The notes under the pieces are model-generated. The model was not told the origin of the DNA. It ran no database searches and saw only the letters and a program-made list of their open reading frames with translations. The position numbers and the translations under genes were made by a program. DNA of 64,000 bases from Chrysoporthe austroafricana (lineage: Eukaryota; Ascomycota; Sordariomycetes; Diaporthales; Cryphonectriaceae): contig JYIP02000008.1 in the NCBI GenBank assembly GCA_001051155.2, positions 1,116,001-1,180,000 of the forward strand, in the 5' to 3' direction. Positions 1 to 10,212 of this stretch are shown one piece after another; the stretch's first letter is position 1; the number at the start of each line of letters is the position of its first letter.

Positions 1-835
1 GTCCCAGGCCTGCATCAGAGGATATGAGAATTCGGCAAAGGACATACCAGAGCCGTCATCAATCCTCTTCTTGACGTTGTCGCGTCCAAGCATTGGGCCA
101 ATTCTCACTTGAGACCCCAACCGCTTTAGAACATCTAGCATGGGGAGTTTGTTCCACCACGCGTTGTTGTTGATGATACCCCTCCTCCAGACCCATTCCC
201 TTTGAAAGCCAAATCTCCGACCGTTCTCTTCGACATGCGCCCACAGCGCTTTCAGTTGGTAGTGTATTCCGGCGAGGTTCTGTACTAGTTGTGCGGCCGC
301 CATTTGCGGGCGGGAGTCAGTCCTGCCCGTCGGGTCGCCGATCTTTGCCGTTGAGCCCCCGATAAGTGTGAAGGCGCCATAGCCATGTAGGTACATCCAG
401 AATACCGGCATGAACGCCACCAAATGGCCGAGATGGAGGGAGGAGGCAGTAGGGTCGACACCGCAGTAGACACCTATGCGTTTTCTCCTCATGGTTTCCT
501 TGATATGCTGGCGAGTCCTACAAGGTGATCACTTGTCAGAGCCTGTTCCTAAGCCGCTCGGACCATGAGCAGACCCAGCTTACCTACCCCACGACATCTT
601 TGATAAAACCTCGCTCGACAAATTCGTCGAAGATATGCGATCTCTTTCCCTGCGCGATCTCCTCTGCCACATCCCTCCAGTCCGCATCAGCCGCCGCCAT
701 CTTGGCTAGGTATTTCGTGCCGATCCATCTCCGCTGAGGGTAGATCGAGGTCACCGTTCTGGACTGTAGACAGTCCCGACACACGAGGGCGGCGCGTGCG
801 GGAAGACACCTGTACAAGGAACTCGTCGGTGCCAT
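1..835 (-). CDS. Mitochondrial tyrosyl-tRNA synthetase (3' end outside window)
   Basis: Charges mitochondrial tRNA-Tyr. Two exons are visible, 835-588 and 517 to beyond position 1; the intron is 518-587 (70 bp, GTAGGT...TAG). Splicing joins ..FIKDVVG to TRQHIKETMRRKRIGVYCG and removes an in-frame stop. Exon 2 has the class I signature VDPTASSLHLGHL, where HLGH is the HIGH motif, followed by GGSTAKIGDPTGRTDSR, the usual TyrRS sequence. The N-terminus is rich in Arg, Ser and Ala with few acids before residue 45, which suggests a mitochondrial presequence, and an N-terminal helix region precedes the catalytic domain. In Pezizomycotina the same enzyme (CYT-18 in Neurospora) also helps fold group I introns; whether this one does is inference. 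The KMSKS loop and tRNA-binding domain lie off the window. The gene is divergent from the SDH gene at 1266. Confidence 0.93.
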
Positions 836-1265
836 GTTGGGCAGCTCCTGTAGGTGCTTGAAGCGCCGTGTGGGCTAGCCGGCGACTGATCTGTTCAGCA
901 CATTGGTGTGTGCACTGCAGTGGGTTGATGACACTGAAACATCACAGCACAGTGTTCTCAATAATGAAGACCTCACGAAAATTTGGAGCCGGGGTACCTG
1001 GTGCCAGGGTCGCTTATCGACAAGCAGCTGCGGCAGGCACTGGCCAGTCTCAGCACCGCGCGAATCCTAGTCTTGCTTCCTCATCAACAGCAACCAATCA
1101 CAGGGCTTCCGATTCTGCTTGCAGCCCTCGGCAACTTGTCGGCTAAAGCATTAACCAGCATCATCATCGACGACAACCTCAGTTGTGCCCTGGGAACACA
1201 GAAGAGCCGAGAACACCTAACCCCCCCAGCCACTTCCGTCCCAGTTGGCTTCCACAACTCTCAAG
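836..1265. other. Divergent promoter interval
   Basis: A 430-bp gap between two outward-facing genes that both encode mitochondrial proteins. It holds a CCAAT box at 1094 and a C-rich stretch just before the SDH start. No convincing coding sequence was seen; the short open frames here lack recognisable protein features. Confidence 0.6.
1094..1098 (+). promoter_or_regulatory. CCAAT box in shared TyrRS/SDH promoter
   Basis: The sequence AACCAATCA matches the binding consensus of the fungal CCAAT-binding (HAP/AnCF) complex, which controls many respiratory and iron-using genes. It lies about 170 bp upstream of the SDH subunit start and 260 bp from the divergent TyrRS start. Only the motif is seen; its use is inferred. 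Confidence 0.4.
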
Positions 1266-1904
1266 ATGGCGTCGGCTGTTCGCTCGTCCCTGCTGCGGCA
1301 GACGGCTGCCCTCGCAGCGCCCGCGTCGCGCCCCGCGACCCGGGCTAGCCCGTTGCTCTCCTCGATCGCCCGCAACCAGCTCCTCAGGCCGACCTTCAAG
1401 CCCAGCATCACCCAGATCACAGCCTTCCACGCCACCAGCCGGCGAGATCTGCTGCCTCCTGGCCCACGTACGTTCCCCTTGTGTCGACGCTCGCCCTCCC
1501 GTCTGCCCGCAGGCCGCTGACAATACTCCACAGAGGTGATCAAAGGCACTGTCAACGACCCCGCCCCCGTGCCCGCCCCCTCGTCCTCCCACGGCCGCTA
1601 CCACTGGACCTTCGAGCGCGGCATGGCCGCCGCCCTGGTGCCGCTCAGCATCGCCCCCTTCGCATCCGGCTCGCTGAACCCGACCCTCGACGCTATCCTG
1701 GTCGGAACGCTGCTCGTGCACTCCCACCTCGGCCTGCAGGCCATCATCATCGACTACGTGCCCACTTGGGGCTACCCTATGTTGAGGAAGTTCTGCATGT
1801 GGGCGTTGAACGCGGCGACGATCTTGGTCGGAATTGGGCTGTACGAGTTTGAGACGACGGATGTAGGTCTGGTCGAGGCGACCAAGAGGCTTTGGAAGGC
1901 ATGA
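1266..1904 (+). CDS. Succinate dehydrogenase membrane anchor subunit (CybS/SDHD)
   Basis: Small cytochrome b-type anchor of respiratory complex II in the mitochondrial inner membrane, helping to bind heme b and ubiquinone. Exons are 1266-1467 and 1534-1904 (intron 66 bp, GTACGT...CAG), giving 190 aa. The junction reads LLPPGPQVIKGTVNDPAP, typical of fungal CybS. The first 60 or so residues form a basic, Ser/Ala-rich presequence. The mature part has HGRYHWTFERG, then three hydrophobic segments. The second carries HSHLGLQAIIIDYVP, with the conserved heme-ligand His region and the Asp-Tyr pair of the quinone site. The ATG at 1266 was chosen because it opens the presequence; upstream in-frame sequence has no other ATG. 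A CCAAT box lies about 170 bp upstream. Confidence 0.94.
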
Positions 1905-2604
1905 ACGGGGGCGATTGATAGGGTGCGGTTATGCGCGTATGGTAACTGAGGCAATGCCGATGCGTCAACGCAGATAGACGAGGCGGAATGGATGCATGTG
2001 CCTTTTCAATGACTACTCGATATCGCTTGCGTGATGCTATCGCTTTTCGATGTATGCATCCTTCCCGGACTGTGTGGAATACCACTACGGCCTCGTAATA
2101 AGCTCACTCAGAAGTCTATCACCTAGCTTTTCCCAGGCCGAGCTCCAGAACAAGCGTCTCAATCTCACAAAGAAGATGCTTATATTTGAAGTAGTACTAA
2201 AAATACAAGTCTCAATAAACGAATTATTATAATTCGCAATTTAATATATCAAGTTAAAGAAAGAAGTTAAGTTTTTGATTTAATAATCAAAACTTGAAGC
2301 GGTTTTCACATAAAACACTCTGCAGCTTACAATTAAACGTACAAACGCCAACATATCCAAGCTACCCGAGCTATTCAGGACTGAAGGGCCGGGTGGGGCA
2401 GACAACCCTACCCCTAACCCTAGCCTGGCTCTTTTGGGCTACCATATAAATATGAATGAGCTTCATACAGCCACTCATTCTTTCTTTTGTACAGACAGAC
2501 AGAATTCCCAGCACTCACCCGATAAGGTGCTGTTTCTCCTCAACCTACTGGGGCCCATTCACCGCACCAAATCGTGTTACTGGCACAGACTGGATCTTCT
2601 CACC
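1905..2604. other. Intergenic interval with AT-rich island (about 2160-2350)
   Basis: Between the SDH gene and the F-box gene. The part from about 2160 to 2350 is strikingly AT-rich, with many TTAATA, AATTAT and TCAAAA words, against GC-rich surroundings. This is the composition left by repeat-induced point mutation (RIP) or relic DNA, though no repeat partner is visible in the window. A telomere-like CCCTAACCCTAG lies at about 2412-2423. Confidence 0.5.
2445..2452 (+). promoter_or_regulatory. TATA box of F-box gene
   Basis: TATAAATA about 150 bp upstream of the chosen ATG at 2605, in a context otherwise free of such words nearby. A plausible core promoter element for the + strand F-box gene; inferred from position and sequence only. 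Confidence 0.35.
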
Positions 2605-3810
2605 ATGGGCCAGACTTTTCGGCTCGTCGCCCCCCGGGCGAGGCTATACGAACCTTGGAGGGCCAAGCTTGGAGAGATGCTCTTTGACGGGTCAGCACGC
2701 GAACTCGTCCGCCTCCTCGCCGTCCCTGTCCGACCACAGAACCGCCCGCCTGATTCCGACGTTGTCCCCTCTACATCAGCGCCGCCCCGGAGCCGCTGTT
2801 CTGCCGCCGAAACGACCCCTGGCGACTCGCCGAAGCTGGTCAAGTCGGCGGGTGGAGACCCTGGGCACGGAGCTGATGGCTCTCGGCACCACAAGCTGGC
2901 TAGGACCAAGAGTAATGGCCCGGAGGGCGAGGCTGACACTGACCGTCACCTCACCATTTCTGCCCTTCCAACAGAGGTACACCACCTCATCTTCGCTCAA
3001 TTCGACTCCGTGGAGGACACCGTCATGTTTGGCCTCACGAGTCGACGCTTCTTGACCATCGCTCGAGAGTACCTCTACGATTATTACACATCGTTGCTGG
3101 GACGGTGGGCAGGCAAGGAGATCGTCTGTGTAGGCGAAGATGTTGAGCCGGGGGACTTTCCTCCCGGGTTGTTCTCAGCAGAAGAGGTGGATGAACTAAA
3201 CCAGAGGAAGGTCAACATGGCCGACGACTACGACTACGACGACTTTGGCTACCATGAAGAAGACTTTATCGTGCCGTTCACTCTTCATTCCTTCACGTTC
3301 CCCAGCGTTTCCGACAAAGAAGTAGAGATCAACCTGGAAATAAGGTCTACATGCCTATATGTAGATTGCAGAGACAGATACCCTGCAGTCCGGATGGTAT
3401 TTCCCGAGATCCTTGTCGACAATTCAACTTTTTTCCCGCGAGATCAGCCGTGGATTCTTCGAAACTTGACGACAAGGGAGTTTGTCCGCGCACAAGCCAT
3501 TGCCCTGAAACCAGAATTCATCCACGGCCCGAATATCGATCATCTGGGCTTCGGCGAAGTCGTCATGTCGCGCATCTGTTGGTCGACATCGGATTTCGTT
3601 AGCATGACCGATACGTCAAACATCTCCAGGGGGGTATGGGCAGGGCACAGCTTCGACATCACGACCCTCGCGAGGCACGCAGGCCAGGACGGGGCGGCGG
3701 AGTGGAAGGATGTGAGCGACGAGGTGGCAAGTGAGATCGCGGGCATCTGGGAGGGTGAATACGGCCCCGATTGGCGCGAGATCGTCAGTGACCCGCGCCC
3801 ATATCGCTGA
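2605..3810 (+). CDS. F-box domain protein (function unknown)
   Basis: Single-exon gene of 401 aa. Residues about 118-160 read LTISALPTEVHHLIFAQFDS and continue with EDTVMFGLTSRRFLTIAREYL, an F-box-like helix set that would dock Skp1 in an SCF ubiquitin ligase. The start MGQTFRLVAPRAR, followed by the GEMLFDG phrase, resembles the N-terminus of a large fungal F-box-like family; a longer in-frame frame begins at 2434 but overlaps the TATA box, so 2605 is preferred. Residues 50-115 are low-complexity and probably disordered. The rest has no named repeat such as WD40 or LRR, although an acidic Asp-Tyr patch (ADDYDYDDFGY) follows the F-box. The substrate cannot be told. These families expand in filamentous fungi, which fits the sparse, AT-patched surroundings. 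Confidence 0.72.
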   Translation: MGQTFRLVAPRARLYEPWRAKLGEMLFDGSARELVRLLAVPVRPQNRPPDSDVVPSTSAPPRSRCSAAETTPGDSPKLVKSAGGDPGHGADGSRHHKLARTKSNGPEGEADTDRHLTISALPTEVHHLIFAQFDSVEDTVMFGLTSRRFLTIAREYLYDYYTSLLGRWAGKEIVCVGEDVEPGDFPPGLFSAEEVDELNQRKVNMADDYDYDDFGYHEEDFIVPFTLHSFTFPSVSDKEVEINLEIRSTCLYVDCRDRYPAVRMVFPEILVDNSTFFPRDQPWILRNLTTREFVRAQAIALKPEFIHGPNIDHLGFGEVVMSRICWSTSDFVSMTDTSNISRGVWAGHSFDITTLARHAGQDGAAEWKDVSDEVASEIAGIWEGEYGPDWREIVSDPRPYR

Positions 3811-5744
3811 ACGCCATATCCGGTCCTATTATGCAGTGGTCCTGGTTTCTGGCAGGACTTTTCAAAGCATAAATGCTATTACTTTCGCTAGTCTTGCTGG
3901 CCTACAATAGGCCAGCCTTGTCAATTTGACATCGTCGTAAAGCATTACAGACCAAGATCAATAAGTCGTACCGACATGCATGTCTTCACGTACAGAGCAC
4001 ACCCTGAGATTGGTAGCACGCATCGCATGTCCAGTATCCGTATGGACCTGAGTTGTCCGTTCATGATATTATTATGAAGCTTGGATATTTTCGCGACTGG
4101 TCGGAACTTGGAACGAGCTTGTAAAGGATAACAGAGCGCAGGCTGTTCCATCAGTCTCGACAGCATTGTTGAAGCTGCTCAATGGAAGAAAGGTCAAGAA
4201 TAAATGTAGAAGATGGCGATCAGCGATAAATGGCTCGTCACTGGCCACACACGTCAACGGGCTTTCTCGATCAAGTCGCAAGCATGTATTCTTTGATACT
4301 AAGCATAAAAGCTCGAATAAGTGTCACCAGTCTCCCTCACCATTATCTTCCTCAGCATTAACAGCCTACACCATAGATTCTGCAAGGGGGACATCAACCA
4401 TGCCCTCATGTCCAGGCACAAGAACGTACAGACAACTAAGTTGGTCATCCTGGCAGCCCGTCAAAGATGTATCTAGTGACCAATATTCTCCTAAGACGAA
4501 GATCCTGGCACGGCAGCTGAGCTCAACATACTCAACCTAGCGATTGAGGGTACGTGTTTCGTCGTTGCTCTCATCCTCGGTATGTTCGACTGTATAGTGG
4601 CTCTTGAAGGTCAAAACAATCTACTGTCGCTATAGATAAATGCACAAAACACATTTTACCGGCGAACTCTTATCTGAGGATTGTGCGTTTGCCCGCCCCC
4701 CATGCTCTCCTTGACAACCAGTTGTCTTCTAAGTTGACCAACTGCTTATTTTTGTGCATGGAGGAATTTTGAAGGCCAAGACCAAAGTTTCAGTGGTCGT
4801 GGGAGCGGGTTTAATTTGGTGAGTGTAGTTTTGTGCCGACTGCTTCTAGATGGTGGTAATCAATAAAACTAGTGATGGAGGCACGGAATATATGACCACT
4901 ACTGGTGAATAGAGCCAAGACCTAGCTTTAAATACACTGGGCTGGTCATAGCCAACATAGAGTTATATAATAGACACGACGCTGAACATTCTTCAATATC
5001 TGGTTTCAACACCAGGTACTCTTAAGTTGGTAAGTAGGCATAGTGGTTACACACTTCCATCCCTGGATGATTAAGCCCCACGAGTACCTTCGCAGCCGGA
5101 TGAGGGCCGGAATCGATAGATAGATTACAGACAGCATACTAGTAGGTTATATAGAGCTTCTTAACGACACCCAGTACAACAGTTGAAGGAGATTGGCTGC
5201 TAGAGGAGGAATGCCCTCGGTCTGTACCGGAGTAGGCCATCCGATACGGCCATGTGCGATCTCGGTTTCTCTTGTCCATTTGATAATATCGGCTTGCTTT
5301 TTTCTTCTCCCCTCGTTGCGTCATCTAACTGCATCGCTAGAAGCCGGGTTCGCAACAACAAATCATGCTATCGGTCGTAGTTGAAACCCGCTCGACCAGT
5401 GTCCTGATCGAGCGACTAGCCCGAGTGCCGATCGGGGGTGCCGCTCCACTTTCCTAAAGGGGACGCAGAAGGCGTGCAGATTGGCTGCTGCTGGCCAGGG
5501 TGTGGAGCGACGATGGGGGCAGGGGAAAAGCTTCGATGGCGAATGCCGTGGGGGCGATGGCGTCAATCTGGACTCCTGCAGTAGTACGGTGTACACGGGT
5601 GGCAACCGGAGTGGAATATCGTATATTTATACTTGCGCATCCACGGCAGAAGAAATCTTAGGAAGTCTAAAGTCTGGTTAGACCGCCTGAGACCTGACAG
5701 ACGGTATCGTGAGGTGCGCGTCCGCCACCGCCCAGTCCGCCGCC
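3811..5744. other. 1.9-kb interval without a recognisable gene
   Basis: Only short open frames with no protein-like composition. Base composition is more AT-rich and less structured than the coding DNA around it, especially 3830-5050, as in decayed or RIP-affected sequence. A stretch at about 5034-5120 vaguely resembles a tRNA A-box region but lacks a B box and folding arms. Confidence 0.5.
5622..5631 (+). promoter_or_regulatory. TATA box of DUF1254 gene
   Basis: TATATTTATA about 115 bp upstream of the ATG at 5745. Consistent with a core promoter; no experimental support. Confidence 0.35.
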
Positions 5745-7409
5745 ATGAGGTTGACCACCGCGGCCACCGCTGCCGTCGCCGGCGCCGGACTCGCCAGGGC
5801 AGTAGAATATCCAGGCGTCGGCTGGACGATCTGCGCCAACGAGTCGGCGACGTGCGCCCAGCAGAACGTCACCTTCGCATACCTCGTGAGCGGCCGCCCG
5901 GGAGGCAGTAAGAAGACCCAAGGCCCGACAGCTGATAGGCCGTGCTCCTAGTATTCCTACCCTCTCTGGCCCTATGGACTCTACGTCCGGGGCACAGAGG
6001 CCCCGTCGACGAACACGTTTTACAGCCAGGCCAACCTGTCAACAGCAGCCGACACGGCGGTGGTTAAGCCCAACGTCGACACGCTGTACTCGCGTGCTTT
6101 TCTCGACTTGTCGACCTCGGACCTAGCCATTGCCGTCCCGGACATGAGTGACCGGTACTGGGTATGTCTCCCTCAACTCCCTGCTTCCATTCTTTGTCTC
6201 TTTTCCCTCTGTAGACGTGGAGCACTTGCTAACAGCAAATCAGGTCTTGCCATTCTATGACGCGTAAGTAGAGTTGGAAAGATCGGAACTGGACAGAGTT
6301 TTGTTTTGGCAGCTAACATAGCCTCCACCTCAAGCTACGCAAACGACGTCGCCAACATTGGCTCTCTTCAGTCCTATCCAGGCGGAACGTACCTCGTGCG
6401 CTACGGACCGAACAGCCCGGGTGTGTGGCTAGCCAACTCCACCAACTCCTCATACGCCGGCTATGTCAACCTGCCGACACCGTATGGTATCTCGCTTCTG
6501 CGTATCCTGGTGCAGCCTGACAACGGCGGCACAGCCGCTGTCAATGAGCTCCAGGACCAGCTCAGCATCACCGAGATACCACGACACGCCCAGCCGGTGG
6601 CGCCGGCTCTGAACCTGAGCGTCTTCTCCGACCCGGTGATCGTGCCTAGTGCGCAGAACACCCTCGAGCAGGGCGTGCTGAACCTTGGCGCGCTGCTCGC
6701 GCCGTATAATCCGAGCGAGGTCATCGCCGACCGGGCCTGGGTCAACGAGACGCTCGCAGCCGCCGGGTTCGGCCCCGACAACACCTTCACACAGCCCGCG
6801 GGCACGAACCTCACGGCTGCGTCGGCCGCCGCCAACGCCTCGCTGACGGCGGAGGCGGCCAACACCGGGTTCGAGATCCAGGTAGGCGCCAACTGGACGC
6901 TGCAGAACACGTCGTTCATCGGGAACTACCACGGCGCGTACCTCGCGCGGTACGGCGTCGCCGCGGGCGGGTACCTCGCCCTGACGGACGACCAGGTGCT
7001 GTACCCGGTGTACGGGGGCTCGCTGGGCATGTCGAACGCGACGGCGCTGCTCGTCACGTTCGGCTCCAAGCCGCCGGTCGCGGCGCTCGGGTTCTGGAGC
7101 CTGACGGCGTACGACGCGGAGGGGTACCTAGTCGAGAACCCCATCGGCGTGTACGCGCTCGGGGACAGGAGCAACCTGACCATGATGGATGGCACCAAAT
7201 ACGCCGACGGCGGCGACGGGCCGTTCCAGATCCTCGTGCAGTCCAGTAATGTCGCGCCCCCGGCGAATTGGACAAGTAACTGGCTGCCTTCGCCGGCGGA
7301 TGGCGGTTCTTTCACAATGGGCTTGCGGTTCTACGGACCTAATGACGCTTTCACGAATGGGTCGTGGACGTATCCCTTGTCGGAGAGCATTGAAGCCATC
7401 ACAGCATGA
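5745..7409 (+). CDS. Secreted DUF1254/DUF1214 domain protein
   Basis: Four exons, 5745-5885, 5952-6161, 6244-6263 and 6335-7409, giving 481 aa. Splicing yields FAYLYSYPLWPYGLYVRG, then NVDTLYSRAFLDLS, then VPDMSDRYWVLPFYDAYAND and VANIGSL, the hallmark order of DUF1254 followed by a C-terminal DUF1214 (GFWSLTAYDAEGYLVEN, LGDRSNL, then PFQILVQSS). Residues 1-19 (MRLTTAATAAVAGAGLARA) are a signal peptide. The many Asn-X-Ser/Thr sites suggest a glycosylated secreted or wall protein. The biochemical role of the family is unsettled. Exon 3 is only 20 nt. The last intron ends in AAG rather than CAG or TAG. The gene stands alone with long empty flanks, so its job cannot be read from neighbours. Confidence 0.9.
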
Positions 7410-10212
7410 ATTTGGTATATAATGAGAGGACGTCTAAATTATAATTATAGGAAGCTAGTAAATAGAGCCCCAAGAACCTGCGAATATCAGAAATTAAGAT
7501 GTCTAAAGCGTCAAGCCAGAATGACCGCGAGCTTTGTTGATGCTTCTGAGGACGACGGTCACCTGCGCACACTATCCATGACGTAGCCCAGAGAGCTTCC
7601 ACGTCCAATAATTCATCGAGGGACTATAAAAATTATCCTTGATTAATAATCAATTATTTATGAAGAAATCCTTGATGAAAAATAAGTCAACTAGTTAGAT
7701 AATTGTGTCTGACGCTCTACCTCGGACTGCCAAATAGTGAGGGAGGCGGAGCATCTTGAAACCGATGAAAACATCAGCCACTTTTGAGCAAGCTGTTCTG
7801 ATGCTGCTGTGTCACTCGCCGCAACGCAGAAGGAAGGCCGGGTCTCGACACGACCACAGGTCGAGCCCCACGACCATGCAGACTGGCGGCTCACCCCAAG
7901 AGAGCATCGAACCGAAGCTGGGGGACTCTGGGGTGGCCCGATCCCTCGATGGTCACCGAGACAAGACAAAAGGTGAAGCTGAAGCCACCTAGATACGTGC
8001 TAGATTGAGGCTGGGCACTAAGGCACGCGCGGTCCAGGATTCCACACCCACTGGCCCGAGATATTTCCGGGGTATTGCCAAGCAGATCGCATAAGCATCG
8101 AGAAAAAATAGGCGTCTTAGTGGTGAAACGGCACGGGACAGGCAGGTCAGGCAGGGCAGGCAGATGTCCAGGTTGGGAGTAAGCAAAATGTGACGTTGGC
8201 AGACCTTCCCTTTCGGCAGATCAGATGCCGGGGGGGGTTGCCAGTGTGCATGCGTGCCATCTGAGGCTTCGAGATCGATCAGCACTCGGCGTATACTACC
8301 GAGACAGGACTGAACGTGATGTAACCCAACCCGCAGAAGGTTCTACGCCTACCGAGTACGCGCAGGGCATGCACGGGCGCGCTGCTGTCGTCGAAAGTAC
8401 TGGACGTGCGGTCGCGGAATAATGTCTGGGAGATGCACGTGCACGTAAGTACACATAACCGAGCCTCTGTAGTGCTGTGTCATTGGACAGGGAACGCCTG
8501 GCAGCAGCTGCGGCTGCTGCAGGAGCAGCCAAGCAAGCGTGCATGAAGGATTTGCGGCCTCCAGCTGCAGCTGTACACACCATCTCTGGCCTGGGGTTCT
8601 GGCTGCCGCGGGGGGGAGGGGCGCGGCTCAGCAAATCGGCTGGCTGGATTGGTCCGGTCACCTCCGAGCCCCCAGGTCATCGATATGCTGTTCCCTGCTC
8701 TGTCGTGAAGGGTAAGCTAGAAAATGACTTCGGTCTTGCGGTGAGGTGAGATGTCATCAGCATAGCCGTGTAGGCAGTGATTCCAGCTGCACGGACGACC
8801 GGCACGACAGTCAGTAGAGAAAGCCAGAGATATAGTTTCGCAAAGCTTAAAAGACCATATAGATCTGATGTTTCTTGCTGGGCATCAGCAGCTCAAGAGC
8901 CGGCAGGTAGAGCTTGCGTACGCTGAAAGGTTTGCAGGTGAGGTGATGGAGAAGCTGACGTGAGATGCGGTGAACGTGCGCCCTATCGTCTGTTTGGATG
9001 AGAGCTCGCAGCTGCATGATCATGCTTATGGCCTTATTAGATCACGTATCTGGGCGTGACTCTGAGGTAGCCCAAAGTAATGCGGTCTACCGTCTTGCGT
9101 GGCTGTGCTCCCACAAGAGAGGTTCACTGGGTCGTTTTAAGTCCAAAGGCATTGCTGCGTCGCAGGAAGCGCGTTGGTGGCACTGTAACGCGGCTAATAG
9201 AATGGGCCGTGGTGGCTTGCGCTTGCTGCAAGTCCGCCCCGTAGGGCTAGGGTGGCCCGGAGCCGGGGGCGGCCAGGTTCCCGGCCGACACCGCTGCGCA
9301 TTGTGCCGTTGTTTCCTGCATCGCCTCATCGCCTCATCGCCTCATCGGCTGGGCTTCTGGAATCACGTCTGGGAAGGGAGGTCGTGTTGCGGAGGACGTT
9401 GCCAGCGCCGCGGGAGCCTGTGCCTGGTCGAGCTGCATGGTCTATTCACGGCACAGCAACTCGTCTTGGAGGTCTGCATCTGCATGCAGACCGGTCGAGC
9501 TACAGTAGCTCAAGGCAGAGGCCGTGGGGACCGATGTTTCAGGCTGGACATGAACCGTGACAGTCGGTAACTGGCGAATTGCAGGGCCGCCCGGAAGGCT
9601 TGCGCTTATCGATCACCAAGAGGTGTCCGGCTGCACTCCCCAATCTAGTGCATCACATCCCATCCCAGAGACCGTTGCTGCACTAGCGGGAGGAATCCCC
9701 AGCCCTGTCGGATTGCTCTGGGTGCCTGGGTAGGGGCACCGGTATTGATCCTGACCACCAACTGTGTAGCTCTGATTTCGGAGCCCCGGATCATGTCGTA
9801 AGTTGACACAAGCACGTGCCTTAAAATAGTGAAGTGTCCTATTCGTCAAGGGTGATCGAAGTCATTCCGAGCGAGCATCTGTGTCCTATTGCGTTAGTGC
9901 GTTCGAATAAAGAAAATGTCACCATGCAGGTTTTAGCGGTCCCCCCTGGTGGGCTGAGCAGCACTGCTCTCACCAGAATGCACGAACGGACCGTTGGGTC
10001 ATCCCACGGGGCTGCTGAGGGCCTGCATGACCGGGGTGGTGGGCGGAGGGCCACAGACATATATCAACTGCTGGCGTCGTCTTGAACGTAACACTGGATA
10101 AATAGATAGCAAAGATCGCAAGCCGATCGCCCGAAGCTTGGTGTCTGTATTTTTTCTATCGTTCGTTTTGTCTTTCAGCCAGTCGGTCGCGCGCATTCGC
10201 CTGCCGCCCAGT
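7410..10212. other. 2.8-kb interval without a recognisable gene
   Basis: An AT-rich patch at about 7420-7700 follows the DUF1254 gene. The rest has ordinary GC content but only short frames; the longest (8998-9570, +) is rich in Arg, Cys and Gly with no familiar motif and is probably chance. A perfect 8-bp tandem (GCCTCATC, three to four units) sits near 9322-9350. The final 150 bp would hold the promoter of the Zn2Cys6 gene. Confidence 0.5.

Noticed and set aside
5034..5120. Possible tRNA gene or tRNA-derived element
   Set aside because: A GGCATAGTGGTTA stretch resembles an A box, but no B box (GGTTCGANTCC) follows at the right distance and the arms do not pair.
8998..9570. 190-codon + strand frame
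   Set aside because: Rich in Arg, Cys, Gly and Trp without motifs; no conserved start context or neighbours supporting it.
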